Source: Clostridia bacterium (GTDB lineage Bacteria; Bacillota_A; Clostridia; Christensenellales; Aristaeellaceae). Taken from it: a DNA stretch of 64,000 nucleotides. A model generated the notes under the pieces. That model worked only from the letters and a program-made list of their open reading frames with translations, did no database searches and was not told where the DNA came from. Below, one piece after another: positions 42,810 through 56,268 of the stretch (positions within the stretch are counted from its first letter, which is position 1; the number at the start of each line of letters is the position of its first letter). The translations under genes were made by a program, and so were the position numbers. The DNA lies in the NCBI GenBank assembly GCA_017399225.1, contig JAFQEB010000116.1:51747-115746 (forward strand), read 5' to 3'.

Positions 42810-42824
42810 TCAGGAGGTTCCGAT

Positions 42825-44711
42825 ATGAAGAGAATCATTGCCCTGCTTTTGACCACATTGATGCTGGGCGGCTGTGTCGCCCAGGGCGAAGTCGCCGCCA
42901 CGCCCGAAAGCAGCATCTCCCCTGCCGGGTTTGACGTGAGCAAGCTGGATCTGGACTTCTCAAACCGCGAGCGCTCCGGCGAATGGGACGAGGACGACGA
43001 AGTCCTCATCCAGGCAAACGGCAGCACCGCTGAGATCAACGGCTCCGGCGCTGCGATCGCGGACGGACTGCTCACCATTGACAAGGAGGGCGTCTACGTC
43101 ATCACCGGCACGCTGACCGACGTTTGCATCTATGTGAACGTCACCAAGCAGGAGAAGGTGCAGCTGGTGCTGAAGGATGCAGAGATCGTCAACAGCACAG
43201 GCCCGGCCATTGCTATCAAGGAAGCGGACAAGGTGTTCATCACCGTGCCTGAGGGCGCCAGGGCCACCCTCTCCGACGGCAAGCGCTATCAGGGCAAGGC
43301 CGCTGACGAGGGCTGGGACGGCGTCATCTTCTCCCGGGCAGACCTGTGCCTCAACGGCCAGGGCGAGATGACCGTCACCGGCTCCTGCAAGCACGGCGTG
43401 GTCTCCAAGGATGACCTGGTGATCGCCGGCCTCAAGCTGAACGTCACCGCCGCCTCCACCGCCCTGGACGGCAAGGACTGCGTCAAGGCCACCGGCGCGA
43501 CCATCACCGTGGACGCGGGCACCAACGGCATCCGCTCCAACAACGACGAGGACGCTGACCGCGGCTTCATCTACCTCAAGGACTGCAGCATCACCGTCGA
43601 CGCCGGCAACGACGCCGTGCAGGCGGAGAATGCACTCATTACAGAAGATACCATCCTGAACATCCTCTCCGGCAGCGGGCAGACGCGCTCTGTCCGCTAC
43701 GCCGCGGAGGGTTCCTGGAAGGGCTTGAAAGCAGGAGATATCCGCCTCAGCGGCGGCTCCTGCTTTATTGTTGCCCTGGATGACGCGATCCATGCCGACG
43801 GGAGCATCCTCATCACCTCCGGAAGCTACACGCTCTCCAGCGGAGATGACGGCATCCATGCCGAGGAGGCGCTGACGATCGAGGGCGGCGAGATCCGCAT
43901 CACCCAAAGCTACGAGGGGCTGGAGGCCAAAACGCTGACCATCGCAGGCGGCGTCATTGACGTGACCGCCTCGGACGACGGACTGAACGCCGCAGGGCAG
44001 GCCGAGGCAACGCAGGGAAACAACCGCTGGGGCCGTGGCAGGATGATGTCCAACGGCGTGGGCGATATCATCATCAGCGGCGGGTACACCGTCATCAACG
44101 CTTCCGGCGACGGGATTGACAGCAACAACAGCATCACCGTTTCCGGCGGCGTAACGCTGGTATCCGGCCCCGAGAGCAACGGCAATGCCGCCTTCGACTA
44201 TGACGGCACGGCGAAGATCACCGGGGGTGTGCTGATCGCTACCGGGCCCATGGGCATGGCGCAGAATTTCACCGAGGCGGAGAACCAGGGGGCGATCCTT
44301 GTCAGCTTCGGCCCCAAGGACAGCGGCGAACCCATCGCCCTGACGGATGCAGACGGTATAGTGCTGGCCTCCTTCACACCGGAGAACGCCTATCAGTGCG
44401 CCGTCATCACAGCGCCTGGCATCCAGGAAGGGCAGACATACACGCTGATCACCGGCTGCACGGTCGGAGGCGCTGACGAAAACGGCTTTGCCCAGAACAC
44501 CACCACGACCGGCGGCGTCGTGATCGACCAGATTTCCATGACTTCCCTCCTCTATGGCGGAAACGGCGGCATGGGGATGTGGAACATGCCCGGCGGCGGC
44601 TTCCCCGGTGAGAACCCCGGCGGCGGCTTCCCCGGTGGGAACCCCGGCGGCGGGGCTCCGGGGATGAATCCCGGCGGCGGCCCCGGCAGAGGGCCCGGAC
44701 GCGGCTGGTAA
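42825..44711 (+). CDS. Lipoprotein with carbohydrate-binding/beta-helix (DUF4353-like) domain and Gly-Pro tail
   Basis: 628 residues. Lipobox LGGC places the acylated Cys at about 18. The body has repeated short beta units (VSKDDLVIAGLKLNVTAASTALDGKDCVKA, GTNGIRSNNDEDADRG, SSGDDGIHAEEALTIEGGEIRI) as in the DUF4353 carbohydrate-binding right-handed beta-helix. The last 40 residues are GGGFPGxNP-type repeats, a likely flexible surface tail. AGGAGG precedes ATG. Third gene of the VTC-DUF4956 operon. Confidence 0.9.
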   Translation: MKRIIALLLTTLMLGGCVAQGEVAATPESSISPAGFDVSKLDLDFSNRERSGEWDEDDEVLIQANGSTAEINGSGAAIADGLLTIDKEGVYVITGTLTDVCIYVNVTKQEKVQLVLKDAEIVNSTGPAIAIKEADKVFITVPEGARATLSDGKRYQGKAADEGWDGVIFSRADLCLNGQGEMTVTGSCKHGVVSKDDLVIAGLKLNVTAASTALDGKDCVKATGATITVDAGTNGIRSNNDEDADRGFIYLKDCSITVDAGNDAVQAENALITEDTILNILSGSGQTRSVRYAAEGSWKGLKAGDIRLSGGSCFIVALDDAIHADGSILITSGSYTLSSGDDGIHAEEALTIEGGEIRITQSYEGLEAKTLTIAGGVIDVTASDDGLNAAGQAEATQGNNRWGRGRMMSNGVGDIIISGGYTVINASGDGIDSNNSITVSGGVTLVSGPESNGNAAFDYDGTAKITGGVLIATGPMGMAQNFTEAENQGAILVSFGPKDSGEPIALTDADGIVLASFTPENAYQCAVITAPGIQEGQTYTLITGCTVGGADENGFAQNTTTTGGVVIDQISMTSLLYGGNGGMGMWNMPGGGFPGENPGGGFPGGNPGGGAPGMNPGGGPGRGPGRGW

Positions 44712-44758
44712 CGGCCCTTAACGCGGCACCGGAAAAGGAAATCACAAATCATATACAA

Positions 44759-44798
44759 AACGCCTCTGACGGCCCATTTCCGGGCAATCAGAGGCGTT
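44759..44798. terminator. Bidirectional terminator
   Basis: AACGCCTCTGA/TCAGAGGCGTT outer stem with an inner GCCC/GGGC stem, T-runs on both sides; between convergent operons. Confidence 0.85.
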
Positions 44799-44804
44799 CT
44801 TTTG

Positions 44805-45551
44805 TTAATAGGGACTGTCGAACTCGGCTTCGGCCTTGGCGACGGCGTCTTCCAGGGTCATGCCGGTGAAGTGGGGGGCGTTGAGGTAACGGCCGGACTT
44901 GCCGTCATCCACGAAGGCGCCCACCACGATGCCGGGGATGGCGCTTTCCGGGGCGTTGGGGGCGTGGGGGCCGCCCAGATCCGTACGGCACCAGCCGGGA
45001 TCGGTCAGGTTGATCATGACGTTGGTGCCCTGCACCTTGCTGCCCAGGTCGATGGTGAACTTGTCCAGGGCGGCCTTGCTGGCGGAGTAGCCGGCCTGCT
45101 GGGGATCCAGGGCAATGCCGCTGGTGGTGTTGAGGATGCGGCCGAAACCGCGCTCCACCATCCTGGGCAGGAAGTGGTAGCAGATCATCGCCGGGGCGAT
45201 GGTGTTGATCTTGAAGGACTCGGTGAAGTCCGACACCGGGGTCTTGCAGTAATCCACGCGGTAGGCGATCTGCATACCGGCGTTGTTGAGGACGATATCG
45301 ACCTGGGTGCCGCGGGCGTCGATCTCGTTGAGCATTGCCTGAACGGAATCGAGATCGCTCAGCTCCGCCTCCACCGCGTAGGCCTGAACGCCCATGGCGG
45401 TGACCTCAGCCAGCACCTTTTCGGTGTGGGCCAGCTTGCGGCTGTGGAGGATCAGGTTCGCGCCCTTCTCCGCCATGAGCTTTGCGGTCAGATAACCAAT
45501 GCCGCGGGCAGCGCCTGTGATCAGGCACCAGCGGCCCTGCATATCAACCAT
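44805..45551 (-). CDS. Short-chain dehydrogenase/reductase
   Basis: 248 residues from ATG 45551 (GGAGG 8 nt upstream). NAD(P)-binding TGAARGIG (12-19), NNAG, catalytic Tyr-Lys in GYSASKAALDK with upstream Ser (TTSGI) and DPGWCRTDLGG. Substrate unknown. Overlaps the preceding epimerase-like gene by 8 nt, last gene of a three-gene oxidoreductase operon. Confidence 0.93.
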   Translation of the reverse strand: MVDMQGRWCLITGAARGIGYLTAKLMAEKGANLILHSRKLAHTEKVLAEVTAMGVQAYAVEAELSDLDSVQAMLNEIDARGTQVDIVLNNAGMQIAYRVDYCKTPVSDFTESFKINTIAPAMICYHFLPRMVERGFGRILNTTSGIALDPQQAGYSASKAALDKFTIDLGSKVQGTNVMINLTDPGWCRTDLGGPHAPNAPESAIPGIVVGAFVDDGKSGRYLNAPHFTGMTLEDAVAKAEAEFDSPY

Positions 45552-46566
45552 TCTTGACGGCCTCCTTTGCATTTTCGAGGGCGGCGATCACCTTGTCGCA
45601 CCACTGGTCGAACTCGGGATCCTCCGCCTGGAGCGCGGGGGTATTCAGCATGTGGCGAACCGTCCAGCGCAGGCCCTGATCGGCCCGCACGGTGCACTGG
45701 AAGCCCGGCACGGCACGCTTGACCTTCGAGTTGTCGAAGACGACGGTGTTGGCCTTGTCGCCGGTCAGGCCGCCGCGGTAGTCATACTTGCCCGCCGCGT
45801 GCAGGAACTCGCTGGTGACATAGTAGGGCTTGTATGCCACGCCCAGCTCGTCGGCGATGATCTGATAGATCTGGTTCCAGGTGACGGACTCGTCGCTGGT
45901 GATGTGGAACGCCTCGCCGATGGCGTGGACATTGCCCATCAGGCCGATGAATGCCTTGGCGAAGTCGCCGTTCCAGGTGATGGTCCACAGGGTGGTGCCG
46001 TCGCCATGGACGAGGACGGGCTTGCCATCCATCATGCGCTTGAGCACCTGCCAGGAGCCCTTGTCGCCGTGAGCGCCCACGGGCACATTGCGCTCGTCAT
46101 AGGTGTGGCTGGGGCGGATGATGGTGATCGGGAAGCCATTCTCCCGATACTCCTTCATCAGCAGCTCCTCGCAGGCGATCTTGTTGCGGGAGTACTCCCA
46201 GTAGGGGTTGTGCAGGGGCGTGGACTCGGTGATGACGTAGGTACCCACGGGCTTCTGATACGCAGATGCCGAGGAGATGTACATGAACTGCCTGGTCTTG
46301 CCCTTAAAGAGGCGCACGTCGCGCTCCAGCTGGGCGGGCACAAAGCCAATGAAGTCGCACACGCAGTCGAAGGACATCCCTTCCAGCGCTTTGGCCGCCT
46401 CTGCCTCGTTGTTGATGTCGGCGGTGATGGTCTTGATATTCGCGGGCAGATCCGCATTGCGGGTGCCGCGGTTGAGCAGGTACAGCTCCCAATCGGGGTT
46501 GTCGGCCAGCTGGCGGGTGATGGCCATCGAGATGGTGCCGGTGCCGCCAATGAACAGTGCTTTCAT
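45544..46566 (-). CDS. NAD-dependent epimerase/dehydratase family protein
   Basis: 340 residues, extended SDR. N-terminal Rossmann element FIGGTGTISMAITRQL (GxxGxxS variant), YISSASAY, the YSRNK catalytic Tyr-Lys pair, IIRPSHTYDERNVP and a C-terminal substrate domain. Related proteins act on nucleotide sugars or RNA (CSP41-like); the truncated, soluble form here does not settle it. Middle gene of the operon. Confidence 0.9.
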   Translation of the reverse strand: MKALFIGGTGTISMAITRQLADNPDWELYLLNRGTRNADLPANIKTITADINNEAEAAKALEGMSFDCVCDFIGFVPAQLERDVRLFKGKTRQFMYISSASAYQKPVGTYVITESTPLHNPYWEYSRNKIACEELLMKEYRENGFPITIIRPSHTYDERNVPVGAHGDKGSWQVLKRMMDGKPVLVHGDGTTLWTITWNGDFAKAFIGLMGNVHAIGEAFHITSDESVTWNQIYQIIADELGVAYKPYYVTSEFLHAAGKYDYRGGLTGDKANTVVFDNSKVKRAVPGFQCTVRADQGLRWTVRHMLNTPALQAEDPEFDQWCDKVIAALENAKEAVKNG

Positions 46567-46581
46567 GTTGTGATCCTCCTC

Positions 46582-47763
46582 TTACAGGGTGGCGTGGGCT
46601 GCGATGCGGTAGATGGCTGCAGCGTCCTCGCTGCTCAGGCGGACAAAGCCCCAGCTGCGGCCATTTCCGAGGCCCAGCTTCTCCACCAGGACGGGGATGT
46701 CCTCTTCCTTTGCGCCCAGCTCTGCGAAGTTGATCGGCAGGCCCAGCTCATGCAGGAAGCGGCGGAAGCAGCGGATGCCTTTCTTCGCGGTGGCTTCGGG
46801 GTTTTCGAAATTCATCGCGCAGCCGAAGACACGGGTGGCCATCTGGGCAAAGCGCATGGGGTTGTGGGGCATGACGAACTCCATCCAGGCGGGCATCATG
46901 ACGGCCAGACCGGCGCCGTGAGCCACGTCGTACAGGCCGGAGAGCTCGTGCTCCAGGTTATGGCTGTTCCAGTCCTGGCTGCGGCCAACGCCCACGATGT
47001 TGGTGTGCGCCACCGTGCCGGCCCACATGATGTTCGCGCGGGCCTCGTAGTTGTTGGGATCGGCGATCACGCGGGGGGCTTCCTTGACCATGGTGGTCAG
47101 GACGGCCTCGCACAGGCGGTCGGTGATCTCCACCTCGGGGGTGTTGGTGAAGTAGCGCTCAAAGACGTGGGCCATGATGTCGCAGGCGCCGCAGGCCGTC
47201 TGGAAGGCGGGCAGCGTGCAGGTCAGCTCAGGGTTCATGATGGAGAAACGGGGACGCAGGGCATTGCTGCCCGCACCGCGCTTGAGGCCGGTAGCCTCCT
47301 GGGTGACAACGGTATCGCCGCTGCCCTCGCTGCCGGCGGCCGCAATGGTCAGCACCGTGCCGATGGGCAGAGCCTTCTCCACCGCCGCCTTGCCGCAGTA
47401 GAAATCCCAGAAATCGCCCTCGTAGACCACGCCGGCGGCGATGGCCTTCGCGCTGTCGATAACGGAGCCGCCGCCCACGCACACGATGAAGTCAACGCCT
47501 TCCCTGCGGCACAGGTCGATGCCCTCGTACACCAGGGTATCGCGGGGGTTGGGCTTCACGCCGCCCAGGGTCACATAGGGGACGTTCGCCGCCTCCAGGG
47601 AGGCAGTCACGCGATCCAGCAGGCCGCTGCGGATGGCGCTGCCGCCGCCGAAGTGCACCAGGGCCTTCGTGCCGCCCCACTTCTTCACCATCTGGCCCGC
47701 TTCATTCTCGCGGCCCTTGCCGAACACAAACTCCGTGGGACTGTAGAAATTGAAATTATCCAT
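46582..47763 (-). CDS. Iron-containing alcohol dehydrogenase (butanol dehydrogenase-like)
   Basis: 393 residues from ATG 47763 (AAAGGAG 9 nt upstream). Group III ADH: FGKGRENEAGQ, VHFGGGSAIRSGL, VCVGGGSVIDSAKAIAAG cofactor loop, metal-binding ACDIMAHVFERYF and LEHELSGLYDVAHGAGLAVMMPAWM. Close to the YqhD/BdhA group that reduces aldehydes with NAD(P)H. First gene of the oxidoreductase operon with a near-consensus promoter. Confidence 0.95.
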   Translation of the reverse strand: MDNFNFYSPTEFVFGKGRENEAGQMVKKWGGTKALVHFGGGSAIRSGLLDRVTASLEAANVPYVTLGGVKPNPRDTLVYEGIDLCRREGVDFIVCVGGGSVIDSAKAIAAGVVYEGDFWDFYCGKAAVEKALPIGTVLTIAAAGSEGSGDTVVTQEATGLKRGAGSNALRPRFSIMNPELTCTLPAFQTACGACDIMAHVFERYFTNTPEVEITDRLCEAVLTTMVKEAPRVIADPNNYEARANIMWAGTVAHTNIVGVGRSQDWNSHNLEHELSGLYDVAHGAGLAVMMPAWMEFVMPHNPMRFAQMATRVFGCAMNFENPEATAKKGIRCFRRFLHELGLPINFAELGAKEEDIPVLVEKLGLGNGRSWGFVRLSSEDAAAIYRIAAHATL

Positions 47764-47791
47764 GTCGATCGCTCCTTTTGGGTGATTGATT

Positions 47792-47805
47792 GTTGCCTTT
47801 GCAAC
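47792..47805. promoter_or_regulatory. Candidate operator downstream of the ADH promoter
   Basis: GTTGC-CTTT-GCAAC inverted repeat, overlapping the expected transcription start of the ADH operon. Position suggests a repressor site. Confidence 0.45.
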
Positions 47806-47806
47806 T

Positions 47807-47835
47807 ATTATAAACGATAACACTTGTGATGGCAA
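47807..47835 (-). promoter_or_regulatory. Promoter of the ADH-epimerase-SDR operon
   Basis: Minus-strand TTGCCA (47830-47835), 17-nt spacer, TATAAT (47807-47812). Confidence 0.85.
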
Positions 47836-47845
47836 GTACGAAAAA

Positions 47846-47874
47846 TCCCCTGCCGCATTTTCGCAGCAGGGGGA
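47846..47874 (-). terminator. Terminator of the atp operon
   Basis: TCCCCTGC/GCAGGGGGA stem; on the minus strand followed by ATTTTTCG. It ends 11 nt from the ADH -35 box. Confidence 0.88.
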
Positions 47875-47879
47875 TGAGG

Positions 47880-49567
<1,688 letters not shown>

Positions 49568-50371
49568 TTACGCGCCGCTGCCGGCGACGATCTCCGTGAT
49601 CTCCTGGGTGATGGCGCCCTGGCGGGCACGGTTGTACTGCAGCTGCAGCTCGTCGATCATCGCGCGGGCATTCTTGCCGGCGGAGTCCATGGCCATGCGG
49701 CGGGCAGCGACCTCGCTGGCGAAGCTCTCGCGGATCAGCGACATCAGGAGCCCCGCGATGTAATCCGGGACTGTGGCATTGAGGATCGTCTCCTCATCCG
49801 GCTCGAACACGACGCCCAGGGTGCCGGCGTTTTCCGCACGGGACAGGGGCAGCACCCACCGCACCGTTGCTTCCTGCGTCAACATGCTCACGTAGCGGGT
49901 GTAAACGATGCCGAGGCGATCATACTCCCCTGCCACGAATTCCGCGCAGAGTTTGCGGGCCAGCGCCGTTGCCTGCGCGCCGGTGTAGTGTTCGGAGGAG
50001 AAGAACTCCCCCTTGTAACGGTCGCAGGCGCGCTTGCCGATGGGATAGACCTTCTCCCTCTCCATGCTCTCGGTCAGGCGGAAGACGTTGGCGTTGTAGC
50101 CGCCTGCCAGGCCGCGGTCGCCCGCGATGACGATCAGGCGGGTGCGCTTGCCGTCGGTCTGACGCATGTAGGGGCTGCCTGCGCACTCAGGGCAGGCGGT
50201 CAGGACGTCGACCACGTCCTCAAAGGCGCTCAGATACTGGCGGCCGCCCTGCATCCGCTCATTGGAGCGGCGCATTTTAGAGGACGCCACCAGGCCCATG
50301 GCGCTGGTCGTGTGCAGGGTGGAATCAACGCTGCGGATACGGTTTTTCAGGGCTTTGGTGTTGGCTCCCAT
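49568..50371 (-). CDS. atpG: ATP synthase gamma subunit
   Basis: 267 residues from ATG 50371, about 20 shorter than typical. Rotor shaft of F1: N-terminal helix NTKALKNRIRSVDSTLHTTSAMGLVASSKMRR and C-terminal helix ASEVAARRMAMDSAGKNARAMIDELQLQYNRARQGAITQEI match the conserved coiled coil; middle Rossmann-like domain VIAGDRGLAGGYN. An ACPECAGSP insertion with two cysteines is unusual. Confidence 0.96.
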   Translation of the reverse strand: MGANTKALKNRIRSVDSTLHTTSAMGLVASSKMRRSNERMQGGRQYLSAFEDVVDVLTACPECAGSPYMRQTDGKRTRLIVIAGDRGLAGGYNANVFRLTESMEREKVYPIGKRACDRYKGEFFSSEHYTGAQATALARKLCAEFVAGEYDRLGIVYTRYVSMLTQEATVRWVLPLSRAENAGTLGVVFEPDEETILNATVPDYIAGLLMSLIRESFASEVAARRMAMDSAGKNARAMIDELQLQYNRARQGAITQEITEIVAGSGA

Positions 50372-50376
50372 CCCTG

Positions 50377-51866
<1,490 letters not shown>

Positions 51867-51870
<4 letters not shown>

Positions 51871-52397
51871 GTGTTCATCACTTCCTTGATTTGTTGCAGC
51901 CGATGCTTCAGGCTGCCGTCGATGACCTTGCCGTCCACCTCGACGACCAGACCGCCCATCAGGGACGCGTCCACCGTGCATTCCAGGCGGATCGTGCGGC
52001 CAAGCTTCGCGCCGAGCTTCTGAGCCAGCGCCGCCTTTTCGGACTCTGTCAGCTCCACAGCGCTGCGCACGCTGGCCGTGGAGAGCTTCATCGCCGCGTC
52101 ATGCAGCTCGACATAGGCTGCCAGGCAATCGTCCAGCTCCCGGATATGGCCGTTGGCGCACATGACGCACATGAGGCTCAGCACATCCTGGGAGACCCTT
52201 CCCTCAAAGGACTTTTCCAACACGGTGAGGCGCTCGTCCTTGGGGATCGCCGGAGAGGCCAGGAGATCCATGGCACCCTCCGCCGCGTACAGTTCATTGC
52301 GCGCAAGGCGCATTTCATTCAGTGTCTGGGGGATGCTGCCCTTTTCAGCCGCCAGCTGAAAGATCGCATCCGCATAGGATCTGCTCGTTTCCGTCAT
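51867..52397 (-). CDS. atpH: ATP synthase delta subunit
   Basis: 176 residues. Stator subunit linking F1 to the b dimer. N-terminal helical domain [18 protein letters not shown] and C-terminal [28 protein letters not shown] with [23 protein letters not shown] match OSCP/delta. ATGA overlaps with both neighbours. Confidence 0.96.
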
Positions 52398-52927
52398 TGG
52401 GCATCACCGATCCCCTGCAGGAAGGAATCGATCAGTCCGCGGTGATCCTCCGTGGTCATCTCGCGGCTGAGCAGCTGCTCAGTCAGCGCAGCAGATACCT
52501 CGGTGATATCGCGGCGGATGGATTCCTGTGCCTTCTTCTTCTCCATTTCCGCTTCCAGCTCGCCCTGGCGGACGATGCCCTCGGCCTTTTCACGGGCCTC
52601 TGCGACGATCTTGTCGCCGCGGCGGGCTGCGTTCACGGTCGCGTCATGGATGATGCCGTCTGCCTCAGCCTGAGCGCCTGCCAGCTTCCGGGCGTATTCA
52701 TCGCGGGAAGCATTGGCGTTTTCCTCAGCCTGGGCGGCAGCGGCGTACTGCGCATCCAGCTCGGCCTGACGAGCGGCGATGACATTCTTCACCGGCTTGT
52801 ACAGGAACTTCTTCAGCAGCGCGTACAGGATGGCCAGGTTGGCCAGGGAGATCAGGATCTGCCAGATGTTAACGGAAATGATTTCCAAATACTTGGGGTC
52901 TTGGAAAAACGTCTTCACTTCCGCCAC
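52394..52927 (-). CDS. atpF: ATP synthase b subunit
   Basis: 177 residues. One N-terminal transmembrane helix (about 17-36, WQILISLANLAILYALLKKFL), then a long charged right-handed coiled coil (KPVKNVIAARQAELDAQYAAAAQAEENANASRDEYARK). Peripheral stalk of FoF1. ATGA overlap with atpH; 6 nt after atpE. Confidence 0.96.
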   Translation of the reverse strand: MAEVKTFFQDPKYLEIISVNIWQILISLANLAILYALLKKFLYKPVKNVIAARQAELDAQYAAAAQAEENANASRDEYARKLAGAQAEADGIIHDATVNAARRGDKIVAEAREKAEGIVRQGELEAEMEKKKAQESIRRDITEVSAALTEQLLSREMTTEDHRGLIDSFLQGIGDAQ

Positions 52928-52933
52928 CTCGTA

Positions 52934-54209
<1,276 letters not shown>

Positions 54210-54247
54210 TCAATTATCACCTCCTTGCACGGAATGTAAAAAGGAAC

Positions 54248-54637
54248 TCAGTTTTCTTTCTTCAGCATGAAGCCCCGGAGCTTTGCACCGATGCCGGGGA
54301 ACGCCAGGGGGATCACCACGGCAAACAGGTTGAAGCAGGGCGCCACGCCGCCGATCACGCAGATCAGCAGGAGCATCAGCATCCGCAGGCTCTGGGATGA
54401 TTTCATGCGGGTGCTGGCGTCCTTGGGCTCCATGCTCAGCGCCTTCTGCACCGTCAGGCCCATGAGGAAGAAGTTGCCGATCGCAGCCGCAGCGCCCAGC
54501 AGGTTTCCGAGCAGCACCGTGGTATCCCACTTGCCGATAACAAGGAAAACCGCCTGCATCAGCAGGCTGCCGATCAGGACGACCAGCGCGATGAAACCGG
54601 TTTCCCGTTTCACGGCCGCGTCCACGTTTTTGAACAA
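54248..54637 (-). CDS. atpI: ATP synthase subunit I (AtpI-like)
   Basis: 129 residues if started at TTG 54637, which has AGGAGG 10 nt upstream; alternatives are GTG 54622 or a longer TTG frame at 54664. Four hydrophobic segments (LVVLIGSLLMQAVFLVI, LLGNLLGAAAAIGNFFLM, LMLLLICVIGGVA, LFAVVIPLAFPGI) and position directly before atpB fit AtpI, which assists c-ring assembly and Na+/Mg2+ handling. Confidence 0.82.
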   Translation of the reverse strand: MFKNVDAAVKRETGFIALVVLIGSLLMQAVFLVIGKWDTTVLLGNLLGAAAAIGNFFLMGLTVQKALSMEPKDASTRMKSSQSLRMLMLLLICVIGGVAPCFNLFAVVIPLAFPGIGAKLRGFMLKKEN

Positions 54638-54655
54638 GTTCTGTACACCTCCTGT

Positions 54656-54686
54656 CAGCAGCAAACCAATTGGTTTCCTTGCTGCC
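54656..54686. promoter_or_regulatory. Dyad over the atpI translation start region
   Basis: GCAGCA-AACCAA/TTGGTTT-TGCTGC with a 3-nt bulge, lying between the atp promoter and the atpI ribosome binding site. It could be an operator or an mRNA hairpin affecting atpI initiation. Confidence 0.45.
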
Positions 54687-54696
54687 GAATATACCT

Positions 54697-54725
54697 ATTA
54701 TATACGGTATTCCCGTTTCCTGCAA
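54697..54725 (-). promoter_or_regulatory. Promoter of the atp operon
   Basis: Minus-strand TTGCAG (54720-54725), 17-nt spacer, TATAAT (54697-54702). Confidence 0.85.
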
Positions 54726-54826
54726 TAGGCAATGGACATTTTAATTTGTTTTTTGACCATATGATATATTTTTCACACACTTTTCCCGGTATTTGATCGT
54801 ATTTCCCTTTTTGCAGCAGAAAAAAA

Positions 54827-54862
54827 ACACAGCGCGCACTGCATAGCACAGGCGCGCCGTGT
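54827..54862 (-). terminator. Terminator of trpB
   Basis: ACACxGCGCGC/GCGCGCxGTGT stem with one mismatch; on the minus strand followed by a run of eight T. Confidence 0.88.
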
Positions 54863-54882
54863 AAGGGATTACATATTTTTGA

Positions 54883-56100
54883 TCAGAGGGCAAAGTCCTC
54901 GCCGTAGCCGTAGTGTTCCACGACGTAGTCGACGTCCTTGTCGCCGCGGCCGGAGAGGGTGACCAGAATGGAGCCGGTCTTCATCTCCTTGGCCTTCTTC
55001 ATCGCGAAGGCGACGGCATGGCTGGACTCCAGGGCGGGGATGATACCCTCGTACTTGGAGAGGGCGAAGAAGGCGCGCACGGCCTCCTCATCGCTGACGG
55101 CGTCGTAGTTGACGCGGCCGATGGAGCGCAGGTATGCGTGTTCGGGGCCGACGGAGGGGTAATCCAGGCCGGAGGCGATGGAGTACACCGGGGCAGGCTC
55201 GCCGTTCTCATCCTTGAGCATGATGGAGTTGAAGCCCTGCATGACGCCGGGGGTGCCGAACATCATGGAGGCAGCATGGTCGCCCAATTTGCTGCCCTTG
55301 CCCAGGGGCTCAACGCCGTAGAGCTCGACCGCGCTGTCCAGGAAGGGCACGAAGGTACCCAGGCTGTTGGATCCGCCGCCAACGCAGGCGCAGACGACGT
55401 CCGGCTCGTGGCCCATCATATCCTTGAACTGCTCGCGCATCTCCTGGCCAACGACCATCTGGAAGTCGCGCACCATCATCGGGAAGGGATGCGGGCCCAG
55501 GCAGGAGCCAATGCAGTAGATGGCGTCCTTGTACTCACGGGCATAGGCCTCAAAGGCAGCGTCCACCGCTTCCTTCAGGGTCTTCAGGCCGTGGGATACC
55601 GGCACCACCCGGGTGCCGAGGATCTTCATGCGGGTGACATTGGGCGCCTGCTTGGCGATATCCACCTCGCCCATATAGATGTCGCACTCCAGGCCGAAGA
55701 AGGCAGCCGCCATGGCCAGCGCCACGCCGTGCTGGCCCGCGCCGGTCTCCGCGATGACCTTCTTCTTGCCCATGTACTTGGCCAGCAGGCACTCGCCCAT
55801 GCAGTGATTGAGCTTATGAGCGCCGCTGTGGTTCAGATCCTCACGCTTGAGGTAGATCTGCGCGCCGCCGATCATCTTGCTCAGGCGCTCGCAGTGGTAC
55901 ACGGGCGTGGGGCGGCCCTGGAAATCCCTGCGGATGCGGCGCAGCTCGTTGACGAACTGGGCGCTCTGGGCGATGGTATGATAAGCCTCGGTAATCTCAG
56001 CCATGGCCGCCTTCAGCTCGTCGGGCAAAAAAGCGCCGCCGTACTCGCCGAAGTAACCCTTCTCATCGGGATGATAACGAAGATAAGTGCGGTAATCCAT
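54883..56100 (-). CDS. trpB: Tryptophan synthase beta chain-like protein, solitary
   Basis: 405 residues from ATG 56100 (GGAGG 7 nt upstream). PLP fold type [30 protein letters not shown] lysine in [11 protein letters not shown], catalytic Glu region [38 protein letters not shown] and the C-terminal [12 protein letters not shown]. The usual HKINN is HKLNH and a Cys replaces the typical Val in the GSVVGPHP motif. No trpA or other trp gene nearby. It may use free indole (salvage) or another amino-acid substrate. Confidence 0.9.
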   Translation of the reverse strand: MDYRTYLRYHPDEKGYFGEYGGAFLPDELKAAMAEITEAYHTIAQSAQFVNELRRIRRDFQGRPTPVYHCERLSKMIGGAQIYLKREDLNHSGAHKLNHCMGECLLAKYMGKKKVIAETGAGQHGVALAMAAAFFGLECDIYMGEVDIAKQAPNVTRMKILGTRVVPVSHGLKTLKEAVDAAFEAYAREYKDAIYCIGSCLGPHPFPMMVRDFQMVVGQEMREQFKDMMGHEPDVVCACVGGGSNSLGTFVPFLDSAVELYGVEPLGKGSKLGDHAASMMFGTPGVMQGFNSIMLKDENGEPAPVYSIASGLDYPSVGPEHAYLRSIGRVNYDAVSDEEAVRAFFALSKYEGIIPALESSHAVAFAMKKAKEMKTGSILVTLSGRGDKDVDYVVEHYGYGEDFAL

Positions 56101-56268
56101 CACGATACCTCCTCAGGTATACGATATTTGTTCCATTGTAGCACACTTTGCCCAAAACGGCTGTATCTTTGATGTATTTCCTTTGCATTTCCCTATTGCC
56201 GCAGGCGTTGACAAACGCGCCATGATGCCTTATGATGCAGAGGACACCACCTGACGGGAGAATCACGG

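Noticed and set aside
45499..47820. 773-codon plus-strand ORF opposite the oxidoreductases
   Set aside because: Antisense to three recognised oxidoreductase genes; Gly/Val/His-rich shadow.
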